Assembly (NCBI RefSeq): GCF_017916515.1
Contig: NZ_JAFMTA010000001.1
Location: forward strand, 2,531,127-2,595,126
From: Naasia sp. SYSU D00948
Lineage (GTDB): Bacteria > Actinomycetota > Actinomycetes > Actinomycetales > Microbacteriaceae
Length of the DNA: 64,000 nucleotides
Direction of reading: 5' to 3'
Shown here: positions 24,487 through 35,396 of the stretch, in pieces
Layout of the letters: each line of letters opens with the position of its first letter
How positions within the stretch are numbered: position 1 is the first letter of the stretch
Notes under the pieces: model-generated
What the model saw: only the letters and a program-made list of their open reading frames with translations
Told to the model about the DNA's origin: nothing
Database searches by the model: none
Translations under genes and position numbers: made by a program

Positions 24487-25707
24487 GTGGAGCGAGGCGG
24501 ATACCGGCTGATCCGGATGCTGAGCAGCGCCGAGGGCGACGAGGTGTCGCTCTGCGCGGGCCCCGATGACGAGCCGGTCGTCCTCCGCATCGTCCGCGAG
24601 GGTCCGGCCGACGCCGCGGTGGCCGCGTCCGCCGCCGCGTCGCCCCATCTCGCGCAGCTCCTCGATCTCTTCTCCCTGCCGGAGGATCGATTCGGTCTCG
24701 TCTACCCCCGGATCGCCGGCGGGACCCTCGCCCGGGTGCTCGCGCGGCGCTCGTTCCTCGAGCCGGGGGAGGCGAGCACCATCCTCGTCTCGGTCGTGCG
24801 CGCCCTGGCCGCACTGCATGCCGCAGGCTGCGCACATGGGGCGCTCATCCCGTCCGGGGTCCTGTTCGACGCCGCCGGCACGCCGGTCCTCGCGGACCTC
24901 ACCGCCTGTGTTCCTGCGACGGAGGTGAGCCGGTCTGCGGATCTGCGCGCCTTCGCCGTGCTCGCCGCGGCCGTGCTGTCCCGGGTTCGCGACTCGGAGC
25001 CGCTCCTGACGCGCATTACGGCGTCCGAGGCGACGCTCGAGGACATCGAGGCGGCGCTGTTCGATGCCGCAGAGCCCCGTCCCGTCGAGCTTCCGGCCGC
25101 CGAGGCGCCGACCATCGAGCAGCTCCTGCCGTCCCGGAGTCCTCCTCCGGCCGACCCGGCGCCGCCTTCCGCGGAGAGCCCCGGCCGGCGGAGAATCCGC
25201 GCCGCCGTCGCGCGGATCGCGGAGGCGGCGAGGGCGCTGCGGACGGTGCGTCGACGGGTCTGGGTGCCCGCGGTGCTCGTCGCGGCAGGACTCGTCGCCG
25301 CGCTGCTTCTGGTTCCGGGCGGCGGCACCGAGGCGCCGGGGGAGGTGCCGCCGCCGACGCCGTCGGAGTCGGCGCAGGTCGCGCCGCCGCCCGATCCCGC
25401 CGTCGCCGCCGACGACCCGGTGGCCGCCGCGGTCGCCCTCGCGGTCGCTCGTGACGCCTGCCTCGTGTCCACCGCTTCCGGCTGCCTCGAGAGGGTGGAT
25501 CAGCCGGGATCGGCGCTCCTCGAGGAGGACCTGGCGGGTGTGGGACCGCCGCCGCCGACGCTCCCGGATCCCGGCGCATCGGCCACCGTGCAGCGCACCG
25601 GGGACGCGGCACTCGTCACGGTGGGCGACGTCCGCCTCTTGCTCGTACGAGTGGACAAAGAGTGGCGGCTCCGCGACGTGTTCGCCGCGGAGCCGCCGAG
25701 TCCCTGA
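24487..25707 (+). CDS. Membrane-anchored Ser/Thr pseudokinase-like protein
   Basis: 406 aa from GTG 24487 (GAGGG ribosome site); an ATG 16 codons upstream is less likely. Residues about 1-190 follow the protein-kinase fold of actinobacterial STPKs, but the key motifs are lost: the beta-3 lysine is Arg (VVLRIVRE), HRD is HGA (CAHGALIPSGVLFD), and DFG is DLT (LADLTACV). It is therefore probably inactive as a kinase and may bind a partner. A Pro/Ala linker, one transmembrane span (about residues 265-285) and a roughly 110-residue extracytoplasmic part follow. It is divergent from DUF4191 and converges on sucB. Confidence 0.72.
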   Translation: MERGGYRLIRMLSSAEGDEVSLCAGPDDEPVVLRIVREGPADAAVAASAAASPHLAQLLDLFSLPEDRFGLVYPRIAGGTLARVLARRSFLEPGEASTILVSVVRALAALHAAGCAHGALIPSGVLFDAAGTPVLADLTACVPATEVSRSADLRAFAVLAAAVLSRVRDSEPLLTRITASEATLEDIEAALFDAAEPRPVELPAAEAPTIEQLLPSRSPPPADPAPPSAESPGRRRIRAAVARIAEAARALRTVRRRVWVPAVLVAAGLVAALLLVPGGGTEAPGEVPPPTPSESAQVAPPPDPAVAADDPVAAAVALAVARDACLVSTASGCLERVDQPGSALLEEDLAGVGPPPPTLPDPGASATVQRTGDAALVTVGDVRLLLVRVDKEWRLRDVFAAEPPSP

Positions 25708-25728
25708 TGCCGGACGCCGGAACCGGAC

Positions 25729-27324
25729 CTAGATGCCGAGCTGGCCCTCGAAGGCGCCCTGCTCGAGGCGGGTCTTCACCTGGACGAGGAAGCGGGCCGC
25801 GTCCGCACCGTCGACGATCCGGTGGTCGTAGCTCAGCGCGAGGTAGACCATCGACCGGATCGCGATCGCCTCCGAGACTCCGTCGCTCACGACGACCGGG
25901 CGCTTGACGACGATGCCCGTGCCGAGGATGGCGACCTGCGGGAGGAACACGAGCGGGGTGTCGAAGAGCGCGCCCCGGGACCCGGTGTTGGTCACCGTGA
26001 AGGTGCCGCCGGCAAGCTCGTCCGGCTTGAGCTTGTTGCTCCGGGTGCGGCCGGCGAGGTCCGCGATCTGCTGCGCGAGCTGAGCGACGTTCAGATCGCC
26101 GGCGTTGCGCACGACCGGGGTGAGCAGGCCGCGCTCGGTGTCGACCGCGATGCTGATGTTCTCGGTGTCGGGGTAGACGATCGTGTCGCCCTCGACCTGC
26201 GCGTTGATGATCGGGTAGGTGCGCAGCGCCTCGGCGGCGGCCACCGCGAAGAAGGGCAGGAAGGAGAGCTTCGTCCCCGTCTTCTCGAGGAACTGGCCCT
26301 TCACCCGGTCGCGGAGCTGAGCGAGCTTGGTGACGTCCACCTCGACCACGGTCGTGAGCTGGGCCGTCGACTGCATCGAGACGACCGCGCGCTCGGCCAC
26401 GACCTTGCGCAGCCGGGACATCTTGACGGTCGTGCCGCGCAGCGGGGAGATCTCGACCTGTGCCGGCTGAGCCGGGGCCGCGGCCGCCGGGGCGGCGGCG
26501 GGAGCAGGCGCTGCGGCCTTCCGCTCGGCGGCGGCGAGGACGTCCTCCTTGCGGATGCGGCCGCCGACGCCCGTGCCGGTGAGCGACGCGAGGTCCACGC
26601 CGCGCTCGTTGGCGAGCTTCCGCACGATCGGCGTGATGTAGCCGGGCGCCGACTCGGCGGACTCCGCGGCGGGCTCGGGAGCCGGCGTCGCGGCCTCCGC
26701 GGGCGAGACCGCCAGGTGGTCGGGCTCCGGCTGCGGCGGAGCCGAGTCGGTCAGGGTCTCGGGAGCGGGCGCCGGAACCGGGGGAGTCTGGCCGCGGTCG
26801 GAGCGCTCCTCCTGGCCGGGCTCGACCTCGGGCGAGGGCACCGCGTCCTGAGCGAGCGAGGGCTCGGCGGCGGGCTGCTCGGGCGTGGGCTGCGGCTCGG
26901 GCTGCGCCTGGGCGGCGGGTGCCTGCTGCGCAGGCACCGGGGCCGGCGCCTGCGGGGCGGGAGCCTCCTGCGTCGGCGCGGGCTGCGGGGCCGCCTGCTC
27001 CTCGGCGACGGTCTCGGTGGCCTGGGCGGTGTTGTTCGCCTCCTGCTCGGGGAGAGCGGGAGCCGCGCCGTCACCGCCGGCGCCGGACCCGTCGCCGATG
27101 CGGACGAGCGCGGTGCCGACGTCCACGGTCTCGTCCTCCTGGACGAGGATCTCCTCGATCACGCCGGCGATGGGAGACGGGATCTCCGTGTCGACCTTGT
27201 CGGTCGACACCTCGAGCAGCGGCTCGTCAACCTCGACGGTGTCCCCGACGCTCTTCAGCCAACGCGTCACCGTTCCCTCCGTGACACTCTCGCCGAGTGC
27301 GGGGAGGTTGACGGACTCGCTCAT
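25729..27324 (-). CDS. sucB: Dihydrolipoamide acyltransferase (E2) of a 2-oxo acid dehydrogenase complex
   Basis: Transfers the acyl group (succinyl or acetyl) from lipoyl-lysine to CoA in the core of a 2-oxoacid dehydrogenase complex. 531 aa: one lipoyl domain with Lys43 (EVSTDKVDTEI), a very long Ala/Pro/Glu linker (about 80-235), the E1/E3-binding domain (ITPIVRKLANERGVDLASLTG), and a catalytic domain with the SYDHRIVDGADAARFL active-site motif. It is directly downstream of lpdA (E3), 60 bp away, supporting a shared complex. No E1 genes are in the window, so succinyl versus acetyl specificity cannot be decided. Confidence 0.92.
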   Translation of the reverse strand: MSESVNLPALGESVTEGTVTRWLKSVGDTVEVDEPLLEVSTDKVDTEIPSPIAGVIEEILVQEDETVDVGTALVRIGDGSGAGGDGAAPALPEQEANNTAQATETVAEEQAAPQPAPTQEAPAPQAPAPVPAQQAPAAQAQPEPQPTPEQPAAEPSLAQDAVPSPEVEPGQEERSDRGQTPPVPAPAPETLTDSAPPQPEPDHLAVSPAEAATPAPEPAAESAESAPGYITPIVRKLANERGVDLASLTGTGVGGRIRKEDVLAAAERKAAAPAPAAAPAAAAPAQPAQVEISPLRGTTVKMSRLRKVVAERAVVSMQSTAQLTTVVEVDVTKLAQLRDRVKGQFLEKTGTKLSFLPFFAVAAAEALRTYPIINAQVEGDTIVYPDTENISIAVDTERGLLTPVVRNAGDLNVAQLAQQIADLAGRTRSNKLKPDELAGGTFTVTNTGSRGALFDTPLVFLPQVAILGTGIVVKRPVVVSDGVSEAIAIRSMVYLALSYDHRIVDGADAARFLVQVKTRLEQGAFEGQLGI

Positions 27325-27384
27325 TCGGTTGTCTCCTTCAAAACTGCGGTCTGATCAGAAGTCTAGGCGCGGGGGTCGGCCAGG

Positions 27385-28758
27385 TCAGAGGGCGTGCAGG
27401 GGCTTGCCTGCCAGGGCGAGGAACGCCTCGCCGAGAGCCTCGTACTGCGTCGGGTGGCCGTGGAGAAGCGGCGCGAGGTCATCGGGGTACGCCTCCCAGT
27501 TCACGACGAGCTGCGCCTCGCCGATGAGCTCGCCCACGCGGGAGCCGATCATGCTGAGTCCGACGATCGGGCCGTCCGCGACGCGTACGACCTTGACGGA
27601 GCCGGAGGTGCCGATGATCTCGCTGCGGGCGTTGCCGGCCAGCGAGTAGTCGTAGGTGACGACCTTCTCCTTGCCGTACTTCTCGACGGCGCGCGCCTCC
27701 GAGAGGCCGATGGAGGCGACCTCGGGCTCCGAGTAGGTGATCTTCGGGATGTTGACGTCCTCGATCACGACGGGCTTCAGCCCCGCGATCTCCTCCGCCA
27801 CGAAGAAGCCGTGCTGGAAGCTGCGGTGCGCGAGCTGCAGGCCGGGGACGATGTCGCCGATCGCGTAGACGTTCGGCAGGTTGGTCGCGAGGCGCTCGTT
27901 GGTGATCACGAACCCGCGGTCCATGGTCACGCCGGCCTCCTCCAGGCCGATCCCCTGGGTGGCGGGCCCGCGGCCGACCGCGACGAGGAGCAGGTCCGCG
28001 TCGATCGTCTCGCCGCTCTCGAGGGAGATCGAGACGCCCTGGTCGCTCTGCGTCACTCCAGAGAAGCGCACCCCCAGCTTGTACTCGATGCCGCGCTTGC
28101 GGAACGCGCGCTCGAGGGCCTTGCTGATGACCTCCTCCTCGTTCGGGACGAGGTGGGGGAGGGCCTCGATGATCGTCACCTCGGCGCCGAAGGAGCGCCA
28201 CACGCTCGCGAACTCGACGCCGATGACGCCGCCGCCGAGGACCGCGACCTTGCGGGGCACGAAGTCGAGGGCGAGCGCCTGCTCGCTGGTGATCACGCGG
28301 CCGCCGAGCTCGAGGCCCGGGAGCGACCGGGAGTAGGAGCCCGTAGCGAGGACGACGCTCTTGCCGGTGTAGCGGTCCTCGCCGACCTGCACCGTGGTGC
28401 CGCCGACGAAGCGGCCCTCACCGGCGATGGTGGTGACGCCGCGGGCCTTGACGAGCGACTGGAGGCCCTTGAACTTCTTCGCGACGATCCCCTCGCGGTA
28501 CGAGGTCACGGCCGCGATGTCGACGCCCTCGAAGCTCGCGCGGATGCCGAAGTGAGCCGAATCCTTCGCGGCGTCCGCGACCTCGGCCGCGTGGAGCAGC
28601 GCCTTGGTGGGGATGCAGCCGCGGTGGAGGCAGGTGCCGCCGACCTTGTCCTTCTCGATCATCGCGACGGACATGCCGAGCTCGGCGGCGCGCAGAGCGG
28701 TGGCGTACCCTCCGCTTCCCCCGCCCAGGACGACGACGTCAAAGTTCTGTTCAGGCAC
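27385..28758 (-). CDS. lpdA: Dihydrolipoyl dehydrogenase (E3)
   Basis: Reoxidises dihydrolipoyl groups with NAD+ through FAD and a redox disulfide. 457 aa with the FAD motif VVLGGGSGGYATALRAAELG, the redox-active pair Cys43/Cys48 (GGTCLHRGCIPTKAL), the NAD motif VAVLGGGVIGVEFASV, and the C-terminal His-Glu pair at about His435/Glu440 (GHPTQYEALGEAF). It is in one transcriptional unit with the E2 gene downstream and with pepA 93 bp upstream in the same orientation. Confidence 0.95.
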   Translation of the reverse strand: MPEQNFDVVVLGGGSGGYATALRAAELGMSVAMIEKDKVGGTCLHRGCIPTKALLHAAEVADAAKDSAHFGIRASFEGVDIAAVTSYREGIVAKKFKGLQSLVKARGVTTIAGEGRFVGGTTVQVGEDRYTGKSVVLATGSYSRSLPGLELGGRVITSEQALALDFVPRKVAVLGGGVIGVEFASVWRSFGAEVTIIEALPHLVPNEEEVISKALERAFRKRGIEYKLGVRFSGVTQSDQGVSISLESGETIDADLLLVAVGRGPATQGIGLEEAGVTMDRGFVITNERLATNLPNVYAIGDIVPGLQLAHRSFQHGFFVAEEIAGLKPVVIEDVNIPKITYSEPEVASIGLSEARAVEKYGKEKVVTYDYSLAGNARSEIIGTSGSVKVVRVADGPIVGLSMIGSRVGELIGEAQLVVNWEAYPDDLAPLLHGHPTQYEALGEAFLALAGKPLHAL

Positions 28759-28851
28759 CCGTTGCTCCTCGAGGTCGTGCGGAGGCGGCCACGGATGCGA
28801 GTCCCGGCCGCCTTGTCGACCCTACTACGGAGGCGTCCTCCGCCGGGGGCG

Positions 28852-30339
28852 TCAGGCCGGGGTCGCGAAGCCCTCGACGAAGGCGATCAGGGCACGTACG
28901 GTGACGCCCGTCGGTCCGGTCCCGACGAAGCCGAAACCGCCGCCGTCGTTGTTCGCGGCGCCCGCGATGTCGAGGTGCGCCCAGGGGATGGTCGACCCGT
29001 CCTCGCCCTTGCCGATGAACTCCTTGAGGAAGACCGCCGCGAGCAGCATGGGAGCGGCGGTGTTGCCGGGCTTGGCGTTGACGAGGTCGGCGATCTCCGA
29101 GTTGAGGATCGCCCGCAGCTCGCCGGGCAGCGGCATCCGCCACACGAGCTCCCCGGCGCGGTCCGCTCCGGCGATCATCCGCTCGACCGGCTCGTCGTCT
29201 CCCATGACGCCCACGTAGCGGGTGCCGAGCGCGGTCTTGGCGGCACCGGTCAGCGTGGCGACGTCGACGATCACGTCGGGCTGCTCCTCGCTCGCCGCGA
29301 CGAGCCCGTCGGCGAGCACGAGCCGGCCCTCGGCGTCGGTGTTGAGCACCTCGACGGTCTTGCCGCCGCGGATCCGGAGCACGTCGTTCGGACGGGTCGC
29401 GTTGCCCGACGGCATGTTCTCCGCGATGCAGAGCCACGCCGTGACACGGACCGGCAGCTCGAGGCGGGCCGCGGCGAGCGCGACGGCGAGAACGGTGGCG
29501 GCGCCCGTCATGTCGTACTTCATGCCGACCATCGACTGCGCGGGCTTCAGCGAGAGGCCGCCGCTGTCGAAGGTGATGCCCTTGCCGACCAGGGCCACGT
29601 GGGCGGACGCGCCCTCGGGAGCCCAGACGACCTTGACGAGCCGCGGAGGCCGCACCGACCCGCGGCCGACGCCGAGGATGCCGCCGAAGCCGTCCCGGGC
29701 GAGCGCCTCCCCGTCCCAGACGGTGATGTCGACGCCCGACCCCTGGGCGAGCTCCTGCGCGCGGCTGGTGAGCGTCTCGGGGTAGAGGTCCGACGGCGGC
29801 GTGTTGACGAGATCCCGGACGGTGGCGACCGCTTCCGCTGCCGCGAGGGCGCGCTCCACGAGGCGGTCGGGATCCGCGACGTCGGCGAGCACCGTGACCT
29901 CCGCGGCCGGCGCCTTCGCGGCCGGGACCGCCTCCGAGCGGTACTCGTCGAAGGAATAGGCGCCGAGCGCGGCGCCTTCGAGGACGGCGAGCGCCCCCTC
30001 CTCGTCGGAGACCGGCAGGGCGAAGACGATGCTGCGCACCCCGCGCACCTGGCGGGTCACCGAGCCCGCGGCGTACCGCAGCGCCTCCGCGGTGACCTCG
30101 CCGCCGCCGAGCCCGACGAGCGCGATGCTTCCCGCCTCGACGCCGGTGCCCGGGATGCGGACGACCTGGTCCCGTCGCCCGCTCACGCCGAGCTCGGTGA
30201 GGCCGATGCCGAGGTCCTCGAGTCCCTCGGGGGCGAACGCGTCCGGGGTGTCGCCGTTCTGCCGCACCCCGATGACGAGGACGTCGGCGGGCGTCTCGGC
30301 GGCGAGCTGCGAGGACAGGCGGAGCGTGGGAAGCGGCAT
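28852..30339 (-). CDS. pepA: Leucyl aminopeptidase (M17)
   Basis: Cytoplasmic metallo-aminopeptidase that removes N-terminal residues, usually as a hexamer with two metal ions per subunit. 495 aa. The C-terminal catalytic domain shows LVGKGITFDSGGLSLKP, KYDMTGAATVLA and the family signature NTDAEGRLVLADGLV near residue 333, with the bicarbonate/catalytic Arg inside it. The N-terminal domain is more divergent, as usual. Start ATG 30339. Confidence 0.94.
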   Translation of the reverse strand: MPLPTLRLSSQLAAETPADVLVIGVRQNGDTPDAFAPEGLEDLGIGLTELGVSGRRDQVVRIPGTGVEAGSIALVGLGGGEVTAEALRYAAGSVTRQVRGVRSIVFALPVSDEEGALAVLEGAALGAYSFDEYRSEAVPAAKAPAAEVTVLADVADPDRLVERALAAAEAVATVRDLVNTPPSDLYPETLTSRAQELAQGSGVDITVWDGEALARDGFGGILGVGRGSVRPPRLVKVVWAPEGASAHVALVGKGITFDSGGLSLKPAQSMVGMKYDMTGAATVLAVALAAARLELPVRVTAWLCIAENMPSGNATRPNDVLRIRGGKTVEVLNTDAEGRLVLADGLVAASEEQPDVIVDVATLTGAAKTALGTRYVGVMGDDEPVERMIAGADRAGELVWRMPLPGELRAILNSEIADLVNAKPGNTAAPMLLAAVFLKEFIGKGEDGSTIPWAHLDIAGAANNDGGGFGFVGTGPTGVTVRALIAFVEGFATPA

Positions 30340-30523
30340 CCCGTCAGCCTAACGAGGGCCACCCTCCCGGCTCAGCGGGGCGGTCGGCTCCCCACCGGAG
30401 GGACCGCCTCCGCCTGGCTCCGCCCTTCCATCCTGAGCGAGCCGCACAGCTGCTGCGCTTCCGGACGTGCCCCCGAGCGGCATGGGCCGGGGGAGGGTCG
30501 GGGGCGGCGAATACGATGGGGGG

Positions 30524-31444
30524 ATGCGGAACCCGGAGGAGCTCTTCGAGCTGACGCCGGCGGTCGACGAGCTTCCGGCCGGACTTCCGCTCGTCGCGGG
30601 ACTGACCGGATTCGCCGACGCCGGAGCGGCGGTGACCCAGCTCAACCGGTACCTGCTCGACACGATCCCCACGACCGAGGTCGCGGTCTTCGACAACGAC
30701 GCCCTGCTCGACTACCGGGCGCGCCGGCCGACGATCCTGTTCGACCAGGACCATCTCGCGGATTACGAGCCGCCCCGTCTCGTCCTGTCCCTCGCGCGGG
30801 ACGAGCTGAACAAGCCGTTCCTCCTGCTGACGGGCTACGAGCCGGACTTCCAGTGGGACCGTTTCGCCGACGCCCTGCTCGGGCTGATGGGCCGGTTCGA
30901 GGTGAGCTCGACGACGTGGGTGCACGCGATCCCGATGCCCGTCCCGCACACCCGCCCGATCAAAGTGACGGTGAGCGGCAACCGCTCCGACCTGGTCGAA
31001 TCCATGTCGGCGTGGAAGCCGCGCACGCAGGCGCCCGCGAACCTCCTCCACCTGATCGAGTACCGGCTCGCGAGCCGTGGCGAGAGCGTCGCCGGGTTCG
31101 TGCTCCTCGTCCCGCACTACCTGTCCGACACGGAGTTCCCGCTCGCGGCCGTGACGGCGCTCGAGAGCGTGAGTGCCGCGACGGGGCTCATCTTCCCGAC
31201 CGACCGGCTCCGCGAGGAGGGCCGGGAGTTCGTCGCGAAGATCGACGAGCAGGTCACCGGCAGCGAGGAGCTCGCCCGGCTGGTCGGCACGCTCGAAGAG
31301 CGCCACGACACGTACATGCAGGGCAACCCGCTCCCGTCTCCGCTGGTGGACGAGGACGGCTCGGTCCCGACAGCGGACGAGATCGCGGCCGAGCTGGAGA
31401 AGTTCCTCGCGGCGCGGCGCCGCGCCGACGAGGACCAGGGCTGA
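30524..31444 (+). CDS. PAC2-family protein (proteasome-assembly-chaperone fold)
   Basis: 306 aa. The N-terminal half has the PAC2 pattern (LPAGLPLVAGLTGFADAGAAVTQ, then KPFLLLTGYEPDFQWDRF and WVHAIPMPVPHTRP). Similar proteins occur throughout actinobacteria; no enzyme activity is established. A link to the proteasome is only by fold. ATG 30524 has GGGGG just upstream and an AATACGAT -10-like element behind it. Divergent from pepA; no operon partner. Confidence 0.82.
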   Translation: MRNPEELFELTPAVDELPAGLPLVAGLTGFADAGAAVTQLNRYLLDTIPTTEVAVFDNDALLDYRARRPTILFDQDHLADYEPPRLVLSLARDELNKPFLLLTGYEPDFQWDRFADALLGLMGRFEVSSTTWVHAIPMPVPHTRPIKVTVSGNRSDLVESMSAWKPRTQAPANLLHLIEYRLASRGESVAGFVLLVPHYLSDTEFPLAAVTALESVSAATGLIFPTDRLREEGREFVAKIDEQVTGSEELARLVGTLEERHDTYMQGNPLPSPLVDEDGSVPTADEIAAELEKFLAARRRADEDQG

Positions 31445-31522
31445 CGCCTCCCGCGTCTCCGGGTCGAGCCTGCAGAAGGATCGGGCTGCCGGCGACAACC
31501 GGACGACCCGGATCGCCCGGGG

Positions 31523-32383
31523 CTACCAGACGACGCGGGTCAGCTGCCCGGCGAGGCGCCAGAGCCGAGGCGCGACGACGTCCTCGTTGCGGATCCGCGG
31601 CGGCGTGACCGGGACGGCCTCCACGGTGCCTCCGCGGCGGCGGGGCGCGAGGAGCTCGCCGCCGGACAGGTCCGGGTCGGTGACGGCCGCGACGATCGGC
31701 ACGGCCGCGGCCGCGTAGTCGCGCGTGCGCCCAGCCGCGCCGAGCGGACCGGAAAGCCCGTCGAGCGCGACGCCGAGCCCGGGGTGGACCGCCACGGAGA
31801 GGACCCCGAGGTCGTCCCGCTCCGAGCGCCGCTGCAGCTCCCGGGCGAAGAGCAGGTTCGCCCGCATGCTGGCCGCGTAGGCGCGGAAGGGCCGGTAGCC
31901 GTGGTCGAAGCGCAGGTCGTGGAAGACGATCCGCCCGAAGCGCGCGGCCGGCGACGTGACGGTCACCACGCGAGCGGCCGGTGCGGCGAAGGGGAGCAGG
32001 AGTCCGGTCAGCGCGAAGTGGGCGAGCGAGTTCACGCCGAGGTGCAGCTCGAACCCGTCGGAGGTGAGCCGACGCGTGGGCGCCATGGTGACTCCGGCGT
32101 TCGCGACGAGCGCCCGCCACCCGGGGAAGCGCTGCGCGTACTCGGCCGAGAACTCGAGCACGGAGGTGAGGTCGGCGAGGTCCAGCCGGAGAACGTCGAC
32201 GCGGGCGCCGGGGTTGAGGGAGAGGACCTCGTCCTGCACCTCGTTCCCCCGCTCGACGCTGCGCACACCGAGGACGAGCGGCAGCCCGTGGGCGGCGAGC
32301 TGGAGCGCGGCGGCCCGGCCGAGCGCCGAGGAGCCGCTGGTCAGCACGACCGGCGAGTCGCTCCCGCCCCGTCCGCCGCTCAC
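31523..32383 (-). CDS. Short-chain dehydrogenase/reductase-like protein with degenerate active site
   Basis: 286 aa with the SDR fold of the retinol-dehydrogenase-like group: nucleotide-binding TSGSSALG at residues 15-22 (standard TGxxxGxG, here weakened), LRLDLADL, and ANAGVTMAP. The catalytic YxxxK reads YAASM, so Tyr169 remains but the lysine is Met173. Activity as a normal oxidoreductase is therefore doubtful; it may bind nucleotide without catalysis or use another residue. GTG 32383 start. It is divergent from the MFS gene, with which it may share a promoter region. Confidence 0.75.
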   Translation of the reverse strand: MSGGRGGSDSPVVLTSGSSALGRAAALQLAAHGLPLVLGVRSVERGNEVQDEVLSLNPGARVDVLRLDLADLTSVLEFSAEYAQRFPGWRALVANAGVTMAPTRRLTSDGFELHLGVNSLAHFALTGLLLPFAAPAARVVTVTSPAARFGRIVFHDLRFDHGYRPFRAYAASMRANLLFARELQRRSERDDLGVLSVAVHPGLGVALDGLSGPLGAAGRTRDYAAAAVPIVAAVTDPDLSGGELLAPRRRGGTVEAVPVTPPRIRNEDVVAPRLWRLAGQLTRVVW

Positions 32384-32451
32384 CGCTCGATCGTAGCCCC
32401 GGCCGTTGCGGCTTCCCGGGGGCGAGGAGGGGCGCCAGTACGCTGAAGGAA

Positions 32452-33795
32452 GTGAACTCGCGGCGATCCTGGATCATCTTCTCCGCGGGCGTCTTCGCCT
32501 ACCTCGTCGCGATCACTCAGCGCTCCAGTCTCGGCGTCGCGGCCGTGGACGCCAGCGAGCGCTTCGGATCCAGCGCGGCGGCGCTGTCCACCCTGGGCGT
32601 CCTCCAGCTCCTCGTCTACGCGGGGATGCAGGTGCCCGTCGGCATCCTCATCGATCGGCTGGGGCCCAAGCCGCTCATGCTCGCCGGCCTGGCCCTGATG
32701 ACCGTGGGACAGACCGTCGTCGCGTTCGCGCCCGCCCTCGAGCTCGCCGTCGTCGGGCGCGTGCTGGTCGGTGCCGGGGACGCGGCGATCTTCCCGAGCG
32801 TGCTCCGGCTCACCAATGCCTGGTTCAGCGGACGGAAGGTACCCCAGCTCAACCAGTGGGTGGGCAACCTCGGTCAGTTCGGGCAGGTGCTCTCGGCGAT
32901 CCCGTTCGCGGCCGTGCTCCACGAGGCGGGCTGGGTCCCCGCGTTCCTCAGCGCGGCGGCGCTGTCGGTGCTGTCGCTCGTCGTCTGCATCGCGGTCGTC
33001 TCGAGCGGCGACGCGTCATCGCCGCACGCCCAGCGCGCCGCCAGCCTGAAGGAGGCGCTCCGCCTGTTCCGGGCGAGCCTGCGGCGCCCCGGGACATGGC
33101 TCGGGTTCTGGGCGCACTTCGTGACGCAGTCGCCCGGCGTCGTCTTCGCGCTCATGTGGGGCTATCCGTTCATGGTGTTCGGCGTCGGGCTCGATCCCGC
33201 CTTCGCCTCGGCGATGCTCACCCTGATGGTCCTGACCGGCCTCGTCGTCGGTCCGATCCTCGGCCTGCTCACGGTCCGGCACCCGCTCCGCCGCTCGAAC
33301 CTCGCGCTGGGCGTGCTCGTGCTGATGACGATCGCCTGGGGTGCGGTCCTGCTGTGGCCCGGACCGGTGCCGGCGTGGCTCGTCGTGATCCTGGTGATCT
33401 CGCTCGGCATCGGCGGTCCGGCGTCCCAAATCGGGTTCGACTTCGCCCGCACGTTCAACCCTCCCCGGCGCCTCGGGTCGGCGAACGGCATCGTGAACGT
33501 CGGAGGGTTCACCGCGAGCTTCACGATCATGCTGCTCATCGGTCTCGTCCTCGACGCGCAGAGCAGGGGAGGCGCGCTCTACTCCTTCGAGGCCTTCCGC
33601 GTGGCCGAGCTCGTCCAGATCCCCGTCCTGGCCATCGGAGTGGTCGGGCTCCTCCTCGCGCGTCACCGGACGCGGCGCCTCCTCGAGGAGGAGGAGGGAA
33701 TACAGGTGGGCCCCCTGTGGGTTGCACTCGCCAGAGCATGGGGACGACGGAGGGCACGGCGAACCGCCGGAGGGCAGGCGGGAGCCGCCTCATAG
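32452..33795 (+). CDS. MFS transporter
   Basis: 447 aa with 12 hydrophobic segments and the MFS motif between spans 2 and 3 (GILIDRLGPKPLMLAG). Spans 4 to 5 carry GDAAIFPSVLRLTNAWF, a pattern seen in anion/sugar-acid carriers of the superfamily, but the substrate cannot be named. GTG 32452 is behind GAAGGAA. The C-terminus ends in a basic tail (WGRRRARRTAGG). Divergent from the SDR gene and 179 bp before sigA. Confidence 0.85.
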   Translation: MNSRRSWIIFSAGVFAYLVAITQRSSLGVAAVDASERFGSSAAALSTLGVLQLLVYAGMQVPVGILIDRLGPKPLMLAGLALMTVGQTVVAFAPALELAVVGRVLVGAGDAAIFPSVLRLTNAWFSGRKVPQLNQWVGNLGQFGQVLSAIPFAAVLHEAGWVPAFLSAAALSVLSLVVCIAVVSSGDASSPHAQRAASLKEALRLFRASLRRPGTWLGFWAHFVTQSPGVVFALMWGYPFMVFGVGLDPAFASAMLTLMVLTGLVVGPILGLLTVRHPLRRSNLALGVLVLMTIAWGAVLLWPGPVPAWLVVILVISLGIGGPASQIGFDFARTFNPPRRLGSANGIVNVGGFTASFTIMLLIGLVLDAQSRGGALYSFEAFRVAELVQIPVLAIGVVGLLLARHRTRRLLEEEEGIQVGPLWVALARAWGRRRARRTAGGQAGAAS

Positions 33796-33974
33796 TTCGC
33801 GTGCAATAATTGGATCGGACCCGTTCAACTCCTGTGCAGGACGGTAGCGCCCTCGGCGCAACCGGCCGAAGGACTTGACATGGGTCCAAGTGTTGCCCGC
33901 ACCACTGCGCGAGATGCGATCCTCCCGAGCCGTCCGCCCTCTGTACCGACCACCCCGGTAGGAAAGGTGTATCA

Positions 33975-35348
<1,374 letters not shown>

Positions 35349-35364
35349 TTTGAACCCTCCGCGG

Positions 35365-35396
35365 AAAGGGCCGGCGCCTTCGGGCGCCGGCCCTTT
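35365..35396 (+). terminator. Rho-independent terminator of rpoD
   Basis: A perfect 14-bp stem (AAAGGGCCGGCGCC and complement) closed by a TTCG tetraloop begins 17 bp after the rpoD stop and ends in TTTCCC. Confidence 0.92.

Noticed and set aside
27394-31608. 1404-codon plus-strand open frame
   Set aside because: It is antisense to lpdA and pepA and overlaps the PAC2 gene in another frame; no domain is visible.
33875-33880. TTGACA upstream of rpoD as a -35 element
   Set aside because: No -10-like hexamer lies 16-19 bp downstream (the sequence there is GC-rich CGCACC), so a promoter is not supported.
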